Positions 36,787-46,219 are shown, numbered from the stretch's first letter. The stretch: DNA of 64,000 nt from Dysgonomonas sp. UBA7710 (GCF_002482385.1 NZ_DLFW01000024.1:1-64000), one strand, 5' to 3'. Program-made: numbers and translations. The notes: a model not told the origin generated them from the letters alone.

Positions 36787-38907
36787 ATGAGAAAGATATT
36801 TCTATTTTCAATCCTCTTCCTCTCGGCCCTGTTAGTAAAGGCTGACGAAGGTATGTGGTTGCTGAAAGAGCTGAACAAACAAAGTCTGGCTCGTATGAAA
36901 GAACTGGGTTTTTCATTCCCGGCCGATAGTATTTACAGTGAGACAAACCCATCGCTGAAAGATGCGGTGGTAATCTTCGGTGGCGGATGTACCGGAGTTG
37001 CCGTTTCCGATCTGGGATTGATCTTCACAAATCATCACTGTGGCTACGGAAACATTCAGAAACTTAGTTCGGTAGAGCACGATTACCTGAAAGACGGTTT
37101 TGTCAGTCAGGCATTTGCCGATGAATTACCGGCAGAAGGATTAATGGTTGCTTTCCTGCAAAAGACAGAGGACATCACAGATTTCGTGACCTCCACTTTA
37201 CTGCCTGATGACAGCGAAGATGTGCGCGACCAGAAGATAGATTCGTTATCGAATATATATTTAGAAAAATATAAAGGGAATGAATTCATACGTGCGCAGG
37301 TAGTACCGTTCTATTCCAACAACAAATATTATGCAGTTATATATGATGTCTTCCGCGACGTAAGACTTGTTTTTACTCCGCCTTCATCCGTAGGTAAATT
37401 CGGAGGGGAAACCGATAACTGGATGTGGCCGCGCCACACAGGCGACTTCTCTGTATTTCGCGTATACGCGAACAAAGACAATCAGGCCGCACGCTACAGC
37501 GCCGATAATGTTCCTTACAAGCCTAAATATTCCGTTCCTGTATCCATACAGGGATTCAAGGATAAGGATTATGCCATGACTATCGGTTATCCGGGAAGTA
37601 CTGAACGCTACATGTCATCGTGGGGTATCAACCAAATGGTAGAATCGGAACATAAGCCACGTATCGAAGTACGCGGAGCAAAACAGGATATCTGGAGAAA
37701 AGCGATGAACGCAAGTGACGCCGTACGCATCAAATATGCCTCCAAATATGCAGGTAGTTCAAACTATTGGAAAAATGCAATGGGTATGAACGAAGCCATC
37801 GCAAAACTGGATGTAATAAAAGATAAAGAAGACCTTGAAACGAGATTTGCCCAATGGGTATCCTCATCGAACAACCCGGCTAAATACGGAGATGTATTAC
37901 CGATGCTGAAAGAAGGTTATACTTCTACAATGGATGCTGCAAAAATACAGACATACCTGTTCGAAACATTCTACAACGGTATAGAAATAACCCGTTTTGC
38001 CAATACAGCCTTGTTTGTCGGCAAAATGGACGAAGGAGATAAAGGCGAAGAATTAAGAAGCCGCATGACTAATGCGTACAAAGACTATGAGCCGTCTCTC
38101 GACCGTCAGGTAATGCCTGTATTGCTGAAACTATACGCGGAACGAGTGCCTGCTGCTTACCAACCGGCCATATATGAAACCATCAACAAGAAGTTCAAAG
38201 GCGATTATGATAAATACGCCGACTGGTTCTATAAAAATACGAAGCTGACAAGCCTCGACGGAATAGTAAGCCTTATTACCAGCGGTAAAGCTAAAGATAT
38301 AGAAAAAGATCCCGCGATAGAACTGGCAAAATCGCTTGAACCATGCCTGAAATTGCTTCAGAAAGACTCTGCGCCATATCATGTGCAAATAGAAAAAGGA
38401 GAACGTTTGTTTATGGCCGGGCTGATGGAAATGGAACCAAATAAAGTATTCTCGCCGGATGCCAACTTCACCCAACGCCTCAGCTATGGTTCCATTGGCG
38501 GATACAAGCCTGCCGATGCCGTAACATACGATTACTATTCTACATCGAAAGGAGTTCTGGAAAAAGAAAATCCGAATGATCCCGAGTTTGCAGTACAGGA
38601 ATATATCCTTAACGACCTGAAAGCAGGTGACTTTGGCCAGTATGCTGACGCGGACGGTAAGATGCATGTAAACTTCTTATCTAACAATGATATAACCGGA
38701 GGTAACTCGGGTAGCCCTGTTTTCGATGGAAAAGCTCAACTTATCGGTCTGGCTTTCGACGGTAACTGGGAAGCACTGAGCGGAGACATTGTATTTGAAC
38801 CGGAAGTGCAACGTACTATCAGCGTGGATATTCGCTATGTACTTTATACAATAGATAAAGTAATGAAATGTCCCCGTTTGATTCAGGAACTGAAAATTAT
38901 AAAATAA
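36787..38907 (+). CDS. S46 family dipeptidyl-peptidase, DPP7-like
   Basis: Exported 706-aa serine exopeptidase that trims dipeptides from peptide N-termini in the periplasm, supporting amino-acid uptake. Signal peptide 1-19. The chymotrypsin-like triad is His84 (TNHHCGYG), Asp220 (HTGDF) and Ser641 (GGNSGSPVFD). Eighteen residues after the serine, at the position that sets specificity in Porphyromonas DPP7/DPP11, is Gly659 (AFDGNWE), as in DPP7; DPP11 has Arg there and cleaves after Asp/Glu. This predicts a preference for hydrophobic or broad P1 residues. Bacteroidales often carry several S46 paralogues; only one is in this window. Confidence 0.95.
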   Translation: MRKIFLFSILFLSALLVKADEGMWLLKELNKQSLARMKELGFSFPADSIYSETNPSLKDAVVIFGGGCTGVAVSDLGLIFTNHHCGYGNIQKLSSVEHDYLKDGFVSQAFADELPAEGLMVAFLQKTEDITDFVTSTLLPDDSEDVRDQKIDSLSNIYLEKYKGNEFIRAQVVPFYSNNKYYAVIYDVFRDVRLVFTPPSSVGKFGGETDNWMWPRHTGDFSVFRVYANKDNQAARYSADNVPYKPKYSVPVSIQGFKDKDYAMTIGYPGSTERYMSSWGINQMVESEHKPRIEVRGAKQDIWRKAMNASDAVRIKYASKYAGSSNYWKNAMGMNEAIAKLDVIKDKEDLETRFAQWVSSSNNPAKYGDVLPMLKEGYTSTMDAAKIQTYLFETFYNGIEITRFANTALFVGKMDEGDKGEELRSRMTNAYKDYEPSLDRQVMPVLLKLYAERVPAAYQPAIYETINKKFKGDYDKYADWFYKNTKLTSLDGIVSLITSGKAKDIEKDPAIELAKSLEPCLKLLQKDSAPYHVQIEKGERLFMAGLMEMEPNKVFSPDANFTQRLSYGSIGGYKPADAVTYDYYSTSKGVLEKENPNDPEFAVQEYILNDLKAGDFGQYADADGKMHVNFLSNNDITGGNSGSPVFDGKAQLIGLAFDGNWEALSGDIVFEPEVQRTISVDIRYVLYTIDKVMKCPRLIQELKIIK

Positions 38908-38925
38908 GGGATATACTAAGATAAA

Positions 38926-38962
38926 AATGGCTGCCGAAAATGATCGGCAGCCATTTCTATTT
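38926..38962. terminator. Terminator between convergent genes
   Basis: ATGGCTGCCGA (38927-38937) pairs perfectly with TCGGCAGCCAT (38944-38954), followed by TTCTATTTT. It ends the S46 gene and may also stop transcription from the convergent SUFU gene. Confidence 0.88.
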
Positions 38963-39014
38963 TATACAAACCGGTGTTTTGACTGTTTTATGTCATTTCT
39001 GAGAATACACGTTA

Positions 39015-39674
39015 CTATCTCCGGTCTAAATCTGTTATCATCAACGGATTATTGCTCCTCATCTCTTCCAGTACTTTCTTCACTTCTTCATAAGCCGAAC
39101 CACTCGATTTTATCCGGTCCATCTCCTTGGAGGTAAGCCCTACCATCTGCAAGAAAGCCACTTCTCCATGCGGAGTCTGTATTTTCCCCATTTCGGGATC
39201 AAGCGTAAAAGCAACCCCCACAATGTCTATCTCCTTTTTCCCTCCTACCCGCACAGGACCGTTGGCAGGAATTACATGATTTTCTTCAAACCAGCGGCCG
39301 CTTTTTATCACATAACGCGCCAGGTTATTCATCAGGTTGACAACCCATGTAGGGTCTTCCCCGTCTTCTTCGAAAGGCTTGAGACGAAGAGTAAATTCGA
39401 AACCCCATTTACTAAACTCACCACCCGCAGCTTCTTCATTATAGTAAAGCTCCGACATACCATAACTCACCAGATGACGGTGAAATTCCTGATTACGGGA
39501 ATCGAAAATACTGACTCCGTCCAAAGGGTCTTCCCCTCCGACCATATAGTGCAGTTGGGGAGCATAATGACGAGGTTCAACATCTCCGTATAGTTTCTCT
39601 ATTGCTTTGTCTATTTCCCACCAGCCTACGGCATCGTCTTCGTCGAAGAGTTTTTTGTATTCTTTCTGTGTCAT
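39015..39674 (-). CDS. Suppressor-of-fused (SUFU) domain protein
   Basis: 219-aa cytoplasmic protein. The SUFU pattern is visible: HYMVGGEDPLDGVSIFDS near the N-terminus, VSYGMSELY, KWGFEFTLRLKP, WVVNLMNNLARYV and FLQMVGLTSKEMD near the C-terminus. Bacterial SUFU proteins are often immunity or protective partners in polymorphic toxin systems, but no toxin gene is adjacent here, so that role is not supported locally. Start chosen at the ATG at 39674. Confidence 0.88.
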   Translation of the reverse strand: MTQKEYKKLFDEDDAVGWWEIDKAIEKLYGDVEPRHYAPQLHYMVGGEDPLDGVSIFDSRNQEFHRHLVSYGMSELYYNEEAAGGEFSKWGFEFTLRLKPFEEDGEDPTWVVNLMNNLARYVIKSGRWFEENHVIPANGPVRVGGKKEIDIVGVAFTLDPEMGKIQTPHGEVAFLQMVGLTSKEMDRIKSSGSAYEEVKKVLEEMRSNNPLMITDLDRR

Positions 39675-39999
39675 GTGCGTTTAATTGATGGTTTAAAGAT
39701 ATAAAAAATAATAGCCTTCTGAAAGTTGTAGTTATGAAGGATAACTGATATCTGTTAAGCTATGCGCAATCAGGGATTATTTGCATTCCTTTTTGAACAA
39801 AAATGAGGACAAACCCGGGTGGGCGCAGCCGGTATGGGTGAAAGTTTCCGATACAAGTCAGGATAGTCATTATGCAAAAAGAATAGAATATTAACCCTTA
39901 ATCCTCATAATAAATAATGCGAATCAGTAGTTAGATTTAAATGTTGGATTTTTCTAATCCTAGTAAGTGTTCTTTGTAAAAACTTTTATCATTCGGTTC
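39675..39999. other. Intergenic region, no gene seen
   Basis: AT-rich DNA upstream of the SUFU gene; TTAACCCTTAATCCTCATAA and nearby words show no recognised function. It ends where repeat family A begins. Confidence 0.4.
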
Positions 40000-40490
40000 A
40001 TGTCTGCCGCGCCCTCCCGGGCTTGCCCTCACTTTTGGCATTGCCCAAAAGTAAGCAAAAGGCTAGCGCTCCGTTCCTCAGCGACCCACAACCGGTTTGC
40101 CGGCTGAAAGTGACGAACGGGCTATCGCCCCGTCCCTTTCTACGCCGGCTGTACCGTGTGGGTGCCCCGCCTGCGGAACTAATGCGCAGAGGCTGACGCC
40201 ATAGTGAAGGCAAAGCCCTTAGATCAAATATGCGCCAGCCTTGTCGTGCGTCAGCGGACGCCATAGGCTTTATGGACGGGGTACCCATAGGGCGAAAAAG
40301 ACTAAAAAACGAAAACGTGTCTGAGCTTATCGGCCGATTCGTATCAGACAATATTCGGAGCGAGTTTTTTCGTTTAGTCTTTGAGTCCGTTATGGGTCGG
40401 CCTATAAAGTGGGCGTCAAAGCATTTTTGGTTCCTTTTGGGGCTTTGGCCAAAAGGAACACAAGCAATCTGTGATTGCGAGTAGCATTAA
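40000..40490 (+). repeat. Dispersed repeat family A, longest copy
   Basis: 40000-40245 aligns with 21920-22125 and its 40093-40125 segment is identical to the reverse complement of 1-33. The right half contains a large imperfect inverted repeat (GACTAAAAAACGAAAA near 40290 against TTTTTTCGTTTAGTC near 40370) and ends with TTGGTTCCTTTTGG / CCAAAAGGAAC. No transposase is present; it may be a nonautonomous element or structured repeat. Confidence 0.7.
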
Positions 40491-40554
40491 ACAATCCAAC
40501 AATTTTATATTACAATAATCACTTCAACTACTCATTGGCATTAATAGTTTCTGC

Positions 40555-40812
40555 TTATTCTTTTTCTTTATACCATTTATACAGGCTTCCGTCTACAAAC
40601 TGGAAATACCATTCATTTTTGAATTTGTCTTTGTACATGATAGTCTGGTTGTTGTTATCTTTCTGTTCAACCACAGTGTATTTGTCACCCATCAATGTCA
40701 CAATTTGCTGAGGAGTCATGCCCAACTGAACTTGTTTGAGCTGAGTGTTGTAAGCGGTCCCGCATGCTGTAAGCATTGCCGCTGCAAATAAAACGAAAAG
40801 GAATTTTTTCAT
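40555..40812 (-). CDS. Small lipoprotein, BamE/SmpA-like
   Basis: 85-aa lipoprotein with lipobox LTAC (Cys17). The segment QVQLGMTPQQIVTLMGDKY is the usual BamE/SmpA (OmlA) start, a small outer-membrane-associated fold, followed by WYFQFVDGSLYKWY. The full BAM role is not assured because many Bacteroidetes have stand-alone small proteins of this fold. It is alone, between repeats. Confidence 0.8.
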   Translation of the reverse strand: MKKFLFVLFAAAMLTACGTAYNTQLKQVQLGMTPQQIVTLMGDKYTVVEQKDNNNQTIMYKDKFKNEWYFQFVDGSLYKWYKEKE

Positions 40813-41429
40813 AATCGATATAGTTTGTATTTATTTTACTTGATAAACAACCATTAACGGGTATAAGTTCACCGAAACTTTTTCAGATATAAAATTACAC
40901 TAAAAACCGATAGGCCGGTTGTTTTTTCAATTAAGTTAGAAACGGAATTATAAAGGATTTATTGTTAAAGTCCTCCGGCAACTGCTAAGGAATTTGTCAA
41001 CAGACTTGAAAATAATTATCTATATAGTTAGAGCTGATAAACTTTAGCTGTTAGCTGATAGGGCCTTGAAGTATTGGGATAAGTAGTAAGTTGAAAGTTA
41101 TATGAGATACGGGTAGACAAGACACGAGATACAAGTTGTTGACTGATGACTGTTTACTGTTTACTGTTAACTGATATATCTGTTACCTTTGTTACTTTTT
41201 AACTATATATAGTTAACGGATACAAAAATAACAAGATAAAAACAATGAAAAAACTGTCAGATGTGTCAGGTTTTAACACTATATAGTTAATAAATACAAA
41301 TCTAACTGATAAGTAATGGGGAAAAATTGTTACATCATTTTTTGTTGGTTACTTAATTATAACTGCTAATTTTCGTATTTGCTAATTTAATTGGCACACC
41401 GGCATATTAGATAATTAGCACATTAATTT
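40813..41429. other. Intergenic region with family B and D repeats
   Basis: About 620 bp without a gene. 41085-41136 is a forward family B copy (GAAAGTTATATGAGATACGG). CTATATATAGTTAA words recur at 41205-41220 and 41278-41288. AATTGGCACA-CC-GGCATATTAG at 41389-41410 recurs at 50971-50991 beside the DGR template. Confidence 0.6.
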
Positions 41430-41437
41430 TACCTTTG
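41430..41437 (+). promoter_or_regulatory. -7 box upstream of the AddB-like gene
   Basis: TACCTTTG, 28 bp before the ATG, matches the Bacteroidetes -7 consensus; the -33 element is not clear. Confidence 0.5.
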
Positions 41438-41465
41438 TATGACTCATAAAAACAGTGTTGATTAA

Positions 41466-44357
41466 ATGATTCCATTTCTATATAATGTTGCTCAGGCATA
41501 TTACAAATCTTACGGACAGGAGATAAGCCGTTATACGTTTGTATTTCCTAACCGCAGGGCAGGGATATTTTTTCAGCACTATTTGTCGCAAATTGCAGGG
41601 CGTCCGATTTTTTCGCCCGAAATCCTGACTGTTACAGACCTCTTCGAAAAACTGAGCCCATATAAGAAAGCCGACCGGATCGAGATGCTTTTCTTATTAT
41701 ATGATATTTATATACGGGTAAGCTCGTCCACCGAGACCTTCGATGAGTTCCTCTATTGGGGCGAAATGCTGTTAAATGACTTCGACGATGTAGATAAATA
41801 TCTGGTAGACGCACAGCAACTATTTCGTAATATACATGACCTGAAAGAGATTGATGCCGGATTCGATTATCTTACCGAAAGCCAGATAGAAGCTATCCGC
41901 CGCTTTTGGTCGAACTTTCTGCCAATCGGGGAGAATGATAAGAAAAAGGACTTTTTGGAGATGTGGGAGGTACTTTTCCAATTGTACACCTCTTTGCGCG
42001 AGCAGCTCCATAGCAGGGGAATGGCCTATGAAGGAATGATTTTCCGTGATGTGACCGAACGTTTAGCGAATGATACAGATTATAAGTTACCCTTCGAAAA
42101 AGTGATTTTTGTCGGACTGAACGGGCATAGTAAATCGGAAGAAACACTTTTGAAGTATTTGCATAAACGTAAAATTGCCGATTTCTACTGGGACTATTCC
42201 TCCCCTTTGGTCCGTGACCCGAAAAACAAAGCCTCATTCTTTATAGACAGGAATAAGATGCTTTTCCCTACACAGCTGACTTTAGAGCCCGAAGAATTAA
42301 GCATGGATCTGCCCGTAGTTGAGGTGATAGGCATTCCTTCGGCTGTAGGGCAGGCCAAATATGTGCATTCCATCATCAGGTCGCTGATGGATGAAAAACA
42401 GATCACTTCGTCTACCCAAGCCATGAATACAGCTTTGGTCTTACCTGACGAAAACCTGCTGCTTCCGGCATTGTATTCCATCCCCGGAGAGATAGATAAG
42501 ATTAATGTAACAATGGGCTACAACCTCGGCAATAGTTCTATTTCGGGATTGATGGAGCATGTGTTTGAATTGCAGCGTAATATACGCAGGTCGGAAAATT
42601 ATACAGGCTTTTATTACAAGCCGGTACTGGCGATACTCAATCATCGTTATATAACCAATGTGGCAAGTGACGAAGCCAAAGCGTTACGGACAAATATTAT
42701 CCAATATAATAAAACAACGGTTTCATCTCAGGACTTACAAGGTCATTCGTTATTCCGGCTAATTTTCAGGCCGGTGTTCAACTGGCAGGATATACCTGAT
42801 TATTTACAGTCGATACTGTCGGCATTAAACAGGACATTATCCGTGAATGAGCAAAACGAAGGAAAAGAAGAGAACATAAATGCACGTTCCATCGACATCG
42901 AATGCGAGTTTATTGTAGAGTATTATAAAACGATAAACAAGATGGACGAAGCTCTTAAAAATGTTTCGCCCGAAATGTCGGTAGATACTTACTTCAAACT
43001 GTTGCGAAAACTGATTGTCGGTATTAGCGTACCTTTCAGGGGGGAACCTCTGTCGGGATTGCAGATAATGGGTGTATTGGAGACACGCGCCCTCGACTTC
43101 GACAACCTGATTATCCTGTCGATGAATGAAGGTATATTCCCGTTGAAGAAAGCCGCCAGCTCGTTCATCCCGTATAATTTGCGCAAAGGTTTTGACCTGC
43201 CTACATACGAGCATCAGGACAGTATCTTTTCCTATCACTTTTACAGGATGATAAACCGGGCAAAGCGTATTTATCTGCTTTATGATACCCGTACCGAAGG
43301 TTTACAGACAGGTGAAGTCAGCCGCTACTATAACCAGATAAAGCATTTATATAACGACTCATTCGATATCCGCGAGAAACTCGCTGTATATAAAGTATCG
43401 TCTACCGAAAGCCTTGCTATTTCCATACAGAAAACACCCCGGATAATGGAGAAGATGAATGTCTTTCTGCAAGGTAGGGATAAACGGTTATCAGCCAGCT
43501 CTATTAATACATACCTGAATTGCCCGCTACAATTCTATTTTTCCGTAGTGGAGAACATGGAGGAAGAAGACGAGATCGCGGAAACGATTGAAGCCAGTAC
43601 ATTCGGTACTATATTTCACTCTATAATGGAATGGTTGTACGAGCCGTTTAAAGGTAAAATGATAACAGCCGATTTGCTTCACAACATCAGCAAAAACAAT
43701 AAATTGCTGACAGAAATGATAGAACGGTCGTTTGCCGAAAACTATTTTAAGAGCGAAAAAGTAAAACGGCTGACAGGCCAGAACTATCTGACAGGAGAAG
43801 TTTTACGCAAATATATCAGGCAGGTATTAGCCACTGACGCTAAACTTACACCTTTCATCTATATCGACTCTGAGGAACGCGTAAAAAAAGACTATCTTTT
43901 GCCCTCGGGTAAGGTAGTTTCGCTGAAAGGTATTATCGACCGTGTGGACGAGGTAAAAGGTCATACCCGTATTATCGATTATAAGACAGGAAAAGGTGTT
44001 CTCCGCTATAAGAAGATGAAGGATTTGTTCGACAAGGAAATGAAAGACCGTCCCAAAGCTGTAATGCAGGTCTTTATGTATTCGCATCTATATCTGCTCG
44101 ACCATCCGGACAAGATACTGGAGCCGGGTATTTATTATTTGCGAAACCTTTTCGATACTAAGTTCGACCCGGATGTAATCAGTAAATCGGACAGGGGAGA
44201 CGGGCGTATCACGGACTTTGCTGAATACAGGGCGGAGTTTACAGAATATTTTGATGCCTGTCTTGAAGAGATATTCGATCCGCAGGTACCGTTTAGTCAG
44301 ACACCGACAGGCGAGGCATGCAAATGGTGTATATTTACGAATATATGCAAGAAGTAG
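41466..44357 (+). CDS. AddB-like PD-(D/E)XK nuclease/helicase subunit
   Basis: 963-aa protein resembling the AddB subunit of the AddAB recombination nuclease. The N-terminus FVFPNRRAGIFFQHYL is typical of the degenerate helicase domain. The C-terminal RecB-type nuclease has GIIDRVDEV and Asp838-x-Lys840 in IIDYKTGKG. Four cysteines, Cys686 (LNCPLQFYF) and Cys952, Cys955, Cys961 (CKWCIFTNIC), fit the AddB iron-sulphur staple. AddA (UvrD-type helicase), its usual partner, is not in the window; directly downstream are a terminator-like hairpin and prophage genes. Confidence 0.9.
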   Translation: MIPFLYNVAQAYYKSYGQEISRYTFVFPNRRAGIFFQHYLSQIAGRPIFSPEILTVTDLFEKLSPYKKADRIEMLFLLYDIYIRVSSSTETFDEFLYWGEMLLNDFDDVDKYLVDAQQLFRNIHDLKEIDAGFDYLTESQIEAIRRFWSNFLPIGENDKKKDFLEMWEVLFQLYTSLREQLHSRGMAYEGMIFRDVTERLANDTDYKLPFEKVIFVGLNGHSKSEETLLKYLHKRKIADFYWDYSSPLVRDPKNKASFFIDRNKMLFPTQLTLEPEELSMDLPVVEVIGIPSAVGQAKYVHSIIRSLMDEKQITSSTQAMNTALVLPDENLLLPALYSIPGEIDKINVTMGYNLGNSSISGLMEHVFELQRNIRRSENYTGFYYKPVLAILNHRYITNVASDEAKALRTNIIQYNKTTVSSQDLQGHSLFRLIFRPVFNWQDIPDYLQSILSALNRTLSVNEQNEGKEENINARSIDIECEFIVEYYKTINKMDEALKNVSPEMSVDTYFKLLRKLIVGISVPFRGEPLSGLQIMGVLETRALDFDNLIILSMNEGIFPLKKAASSFIPYNLRKGFDLPTYEHQDSIFSYHFYRMINRAKRIYLLYDTRTEGLQTGEVSRYYNQIKHLYNDSFDIREKLAVYKVSSTESLAISIQKTPRIMEKMNVFLQGRDKRLSASSINTYLNCPLQFYFSVVENMEEEDEIAETIEASTFGTIFHSIMEWLYEPFKGKMITADLLHNISKNNKLLTEMIERSFAENYFKSEKVKRLTGQNYLTGEVLRKYIRQVLATDAKLTPFIYIDSEERVKKDYLLPSGKVVSLKGIIDRVDEVKGHTRIIDYKTGKGVLRYKKMKDLFDKEMKDRPKAVMQVFMYSHLYLLDHPDKILEPGIYYLRNLFDTKFDPDVISKSDRGDGRITDFAEYRAEFTEYFDACLEEIFDPQVPFSQTPTGEACKWCIFTNICKK

Positions 44358-44610
44358 GATTATAAGTGCTCCTTTTATATTGGTATTTTTTTCTTCCGGG
44401 ACAGAGTTTCCTGATTTATCCTAGTAAGTACATGTTTTAGCAAGTATAATGGGAAGAAAAAAGCAACCGATATTTTGATTGCTTTTCTTTAGTTGCGGAG
44501 ACCGGATTTTATTTACACGAAATCCGGTTCATAAGTGTCAGTAAGTCAATGTTACATTTATGTGAAAAATGAATTCTTTGGCGCGTATCTGCCCAGGGTA
44601 AAAGAGCTTT
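44358..44610. other. Junction between host gene and prophage
   Basis: Gap holding a probable terminator (44460-44487, AAGCAA / TTGCTT with T-run) and a perfect 9-bp-arm palindrome ACCGGATTT / AAATCCGGT (44501-44528). The left prophage border is expected here, but without the other end the attachment core cannot be defined. Confidence 0.5.
44460..44487 (+). terminator. Probable terminator of the AddB-like gene
   Basis: AAAAGCAA and TTGCTTTT flank a 12-base loop, followed by CTTT. Moderate stem. Confidence 0.5.
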
Positions 44611-44949
44611 CTATCCTTTATTTTTCAGCATTTCAATTAATTCGTTTTTAGCTTTTATAGTCTCTTCCTGTACTTCTATTGTTTTCTTAAGGGAAGTAAT
44701 CAAGTTTTTATCCTTCTCTTTTGGTGAATCAGGGAATTTTAATTTATCTATTCTTTTTATCTCCTGGTCGTTCAGTCCTAATAACTCCGAAATACTAATC
44801 CCTGTAGCTTTTGATATTAACATTACTTCGTTGACCGTTCGCTCATAAAGATTATCATACCTATCAATATTGATCCGGTTCATACCAAGCGCATCTGCTA
44901 TAACTTTATGCTGGATGTTATATTTTTTCAATAAATCTCTTAATCTCAT
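44611..44949 (-). CDS. Phage XRE/HTH regulator with coiled-coil tail
   Basis: 112-aa protein. Residues 1-65 form an HTH (LLKKYNIQHKVIADALGMNRINIDRY, then ISKATGISISELLGL, seen as short helices); residues 75-110 are a charged coiled coil (LKKTIEVQEETIKAKNELIE). It probably acts in the lysogeny switch together with the regulator 13 bp upstream on the same strand. Confidence 0.75.
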   Translation of the reverse strand: MRLRDLLKKYNIQHKVIADALGMNRINIDRYDNLYERTVNEVMLISKATGISISELLGLNDQEIKRIDKLKFPDSPKEKDKNLITSLKKTIEVQEETIKAKNELIEMLKNKG

Positions 44950-44962
44950 TTTGTCTATCTTT

Positions 44963-45394
44963 TCATTTCTTTTTCCGAGAGTAATTTATTGGTTCTTCCG
45001 CCACATTTCTAATATTAATATCCATAGGATCGATTCTTTTTCCTTGTTGGGCTGATTCCAGATCACGCTTTAAAGTCCCTATCTCTTCCCTTAAGTCACC
45101 AATAATTTTATCTTTTTCTTTTAAATAGTCGATTAATATGTTTGGGGGGATTCTTTCGGTGAGTTCTATTTTTTTGTCTAGGTTTGCGTTTTCTAATAGC
45201 ATTTCACCTTCTCCGGTTATAAGCCATTTAATATTTATATCAGGAAACATGAGTAAAATATTACGCAATGGCTTTGTGCTAATCTCATCATTCATGTTTT
45301 TTACAAATGCCCTGCTCATACCTATTTTTTCGGAAAATTTGTTTGCCGTTATGCCGTAATGATCTATTATCGCTAAAATCCTGTCTTTCAGCAT
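44963..45394 (-). CDS. Phage repressor-like XRE regulator
   Basis: 143-aa protein with an N-terminal HTH of the type common in Bacteroidetes prophages and conjugative elements (ITANKFSEKIGMSRAFVKNM, then LLMFPDINIKWLITGEGEMLL) and a C-terminal coiled coil (LREEIGTLKRDLESAQQG). It lacks a LexA-like peptidase domain, so induction would not be by self-cleavage. It faces the early operon across a 150-bp region with operator-like palindromes, which makes it the best candidate for the prophage repressor. Confidence 0.8.
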   Translation of the reverse strand: MLKDRILAIIDHYGITANKFSEKIGMSRAFVKNMNDEISTKPLRNILLMFPDINIKWLITGEGEMLLENANLDKKIELTERIPPNILIDYLKEKDKIIGDLREEIGTLKRDLESAQQGKRIDPMDINIRNVAEEPINYSRKKK

Positions 45395-45545
45395 TGTGTA
45401 AAATATTTATCAAAAATGAATAAAATATATGCCATTATATTTTGAAATGGTAAATATATATGCCATATTTGTATCGTAATAGTTCAGTGATGAACAATTA
45501 TTGCACAAAGTAACCTGTAAATATAAACAAAATCAATACAAAAAA
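45395..45545. promoter_or_regulatory. Divergent early control region
   Basis: Contains an imperfect 20-bp palindrome ATGG-TAAATATATATG-CCAT (45447-45466) and a related half-site ATATATGCCAT (about 45425-45435). Both lie between the leftward repressor and the first rightward early gene, the expected position for operators. Confidence 0.5.
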
Positions 45546-45809
45546 ATGGGTAAAATGACAGAATCTTCGGAATTTGAAAAAGTCAGAGACAAGATTAAAG
45601 CCTATATCATGGATAATGCTTTGCTGCCGCAGTTGATGGTCGACGCTCAGTTCTCTTCAAGAACGACATTCTATAATGCTTTTGATGAATCTATACTTAG
45701 CGAAGATCAGCTTACGCCGCGTCAGCGAATCATATGGCAAAAAGCGATCTCTATGATGGAAAATTCAGAATCTATTTTTTCAAAGGCTTTAAGGGTAGTA
45801 TCTAAATGA
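45546..45809 (+). CDS. Small prophage early protein
   Basis: 87-aa protein from the ATG at 45546 (MGKMTESSEFEKV); an upstream ATG at 45501 would add 15 residues in AT-rich leader DNA. It is mostly helical, with QFSSRTTFYNAF looking like a recognition helix, so a DNA-binding role is possible. It overlaps the next gene by 4 bp (ATGA). Confidence 0.6.
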   Translation: MGKMTESSEFEKVRDKIKAYIMDNALLPQLMVDAQFSSRTTFYNAFDESILSEDQLTPRQRIIWQKAISMMENSESIFSKALRVVSK

Positions 45810-46219
45810 AAAGTTGCATATCTGACCGGGAATTTGAAATTGTAGAGTCGGTAATTTATTATGGCTCTAAAAAAGAAGCTGCCGACGCACTCAACCGTAG
45901 TCTGTATACGGTTGAAACCACTATAAAGAATGTATATGACCATTTGGGGCTTAATAAAATATCTGATCTCACCCTATGGTTTTGTGGCGTCAAGTTTGGA
46001 ATAGCGAGCGAAGTGTCTGCATTCAAAAGTTCGGTCATGGCAATTATTATTACAGCCCTGTTTTCGATAGACGGAATTCACAATACCCAGATACGCACCA
46101 GGCGAATTATAGCTGAAGAAACATCAAGGACTGAATTGTCGACAACTTTGACTCGCAGGCGTCGCAAAGAAATCTCAATATTTTATATACCTCAAAATGG
46201 AATTGATCATGCGGCATAA
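45806..46219 (+). CDS. LuxR-type HTH protein of the prophage
   Basis: 137-aa protein with a GerE/LuxR-type HTH at residues 5-60 (LSDREFEIVESV-like start, KKEAADALNRSLYTVETTIKNVY helix-turn-helix, seen as EAADAL and YTVETTIKNVY). A hydrophobic stretch near residues 76-90 (VMAIIITALF) and an Arg-rich segment follow. Similar proteins are common in Bacteroidetes prophages. Coupled to the gene before it, and the next gene starts inside its 3' end. Confidence 0.72.
   Translation: MKSCISDREFEIVESVIYYGSKKEAADALNRSLYTVETTIKNVYDHLGLNKISDLTLWFCGVKFGIASEVSAFKSSVMAIIITALFSIDGIHNTQIRTRRIIAEETSRTELSTTLTRRRRKEISIFYIPQNGIDHAA

Noticed and set aside
39015..39674. SUFU protein as immunity gene of a toxin system
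   Set aside because: No toxin or secretion gene lies next to it in this window.
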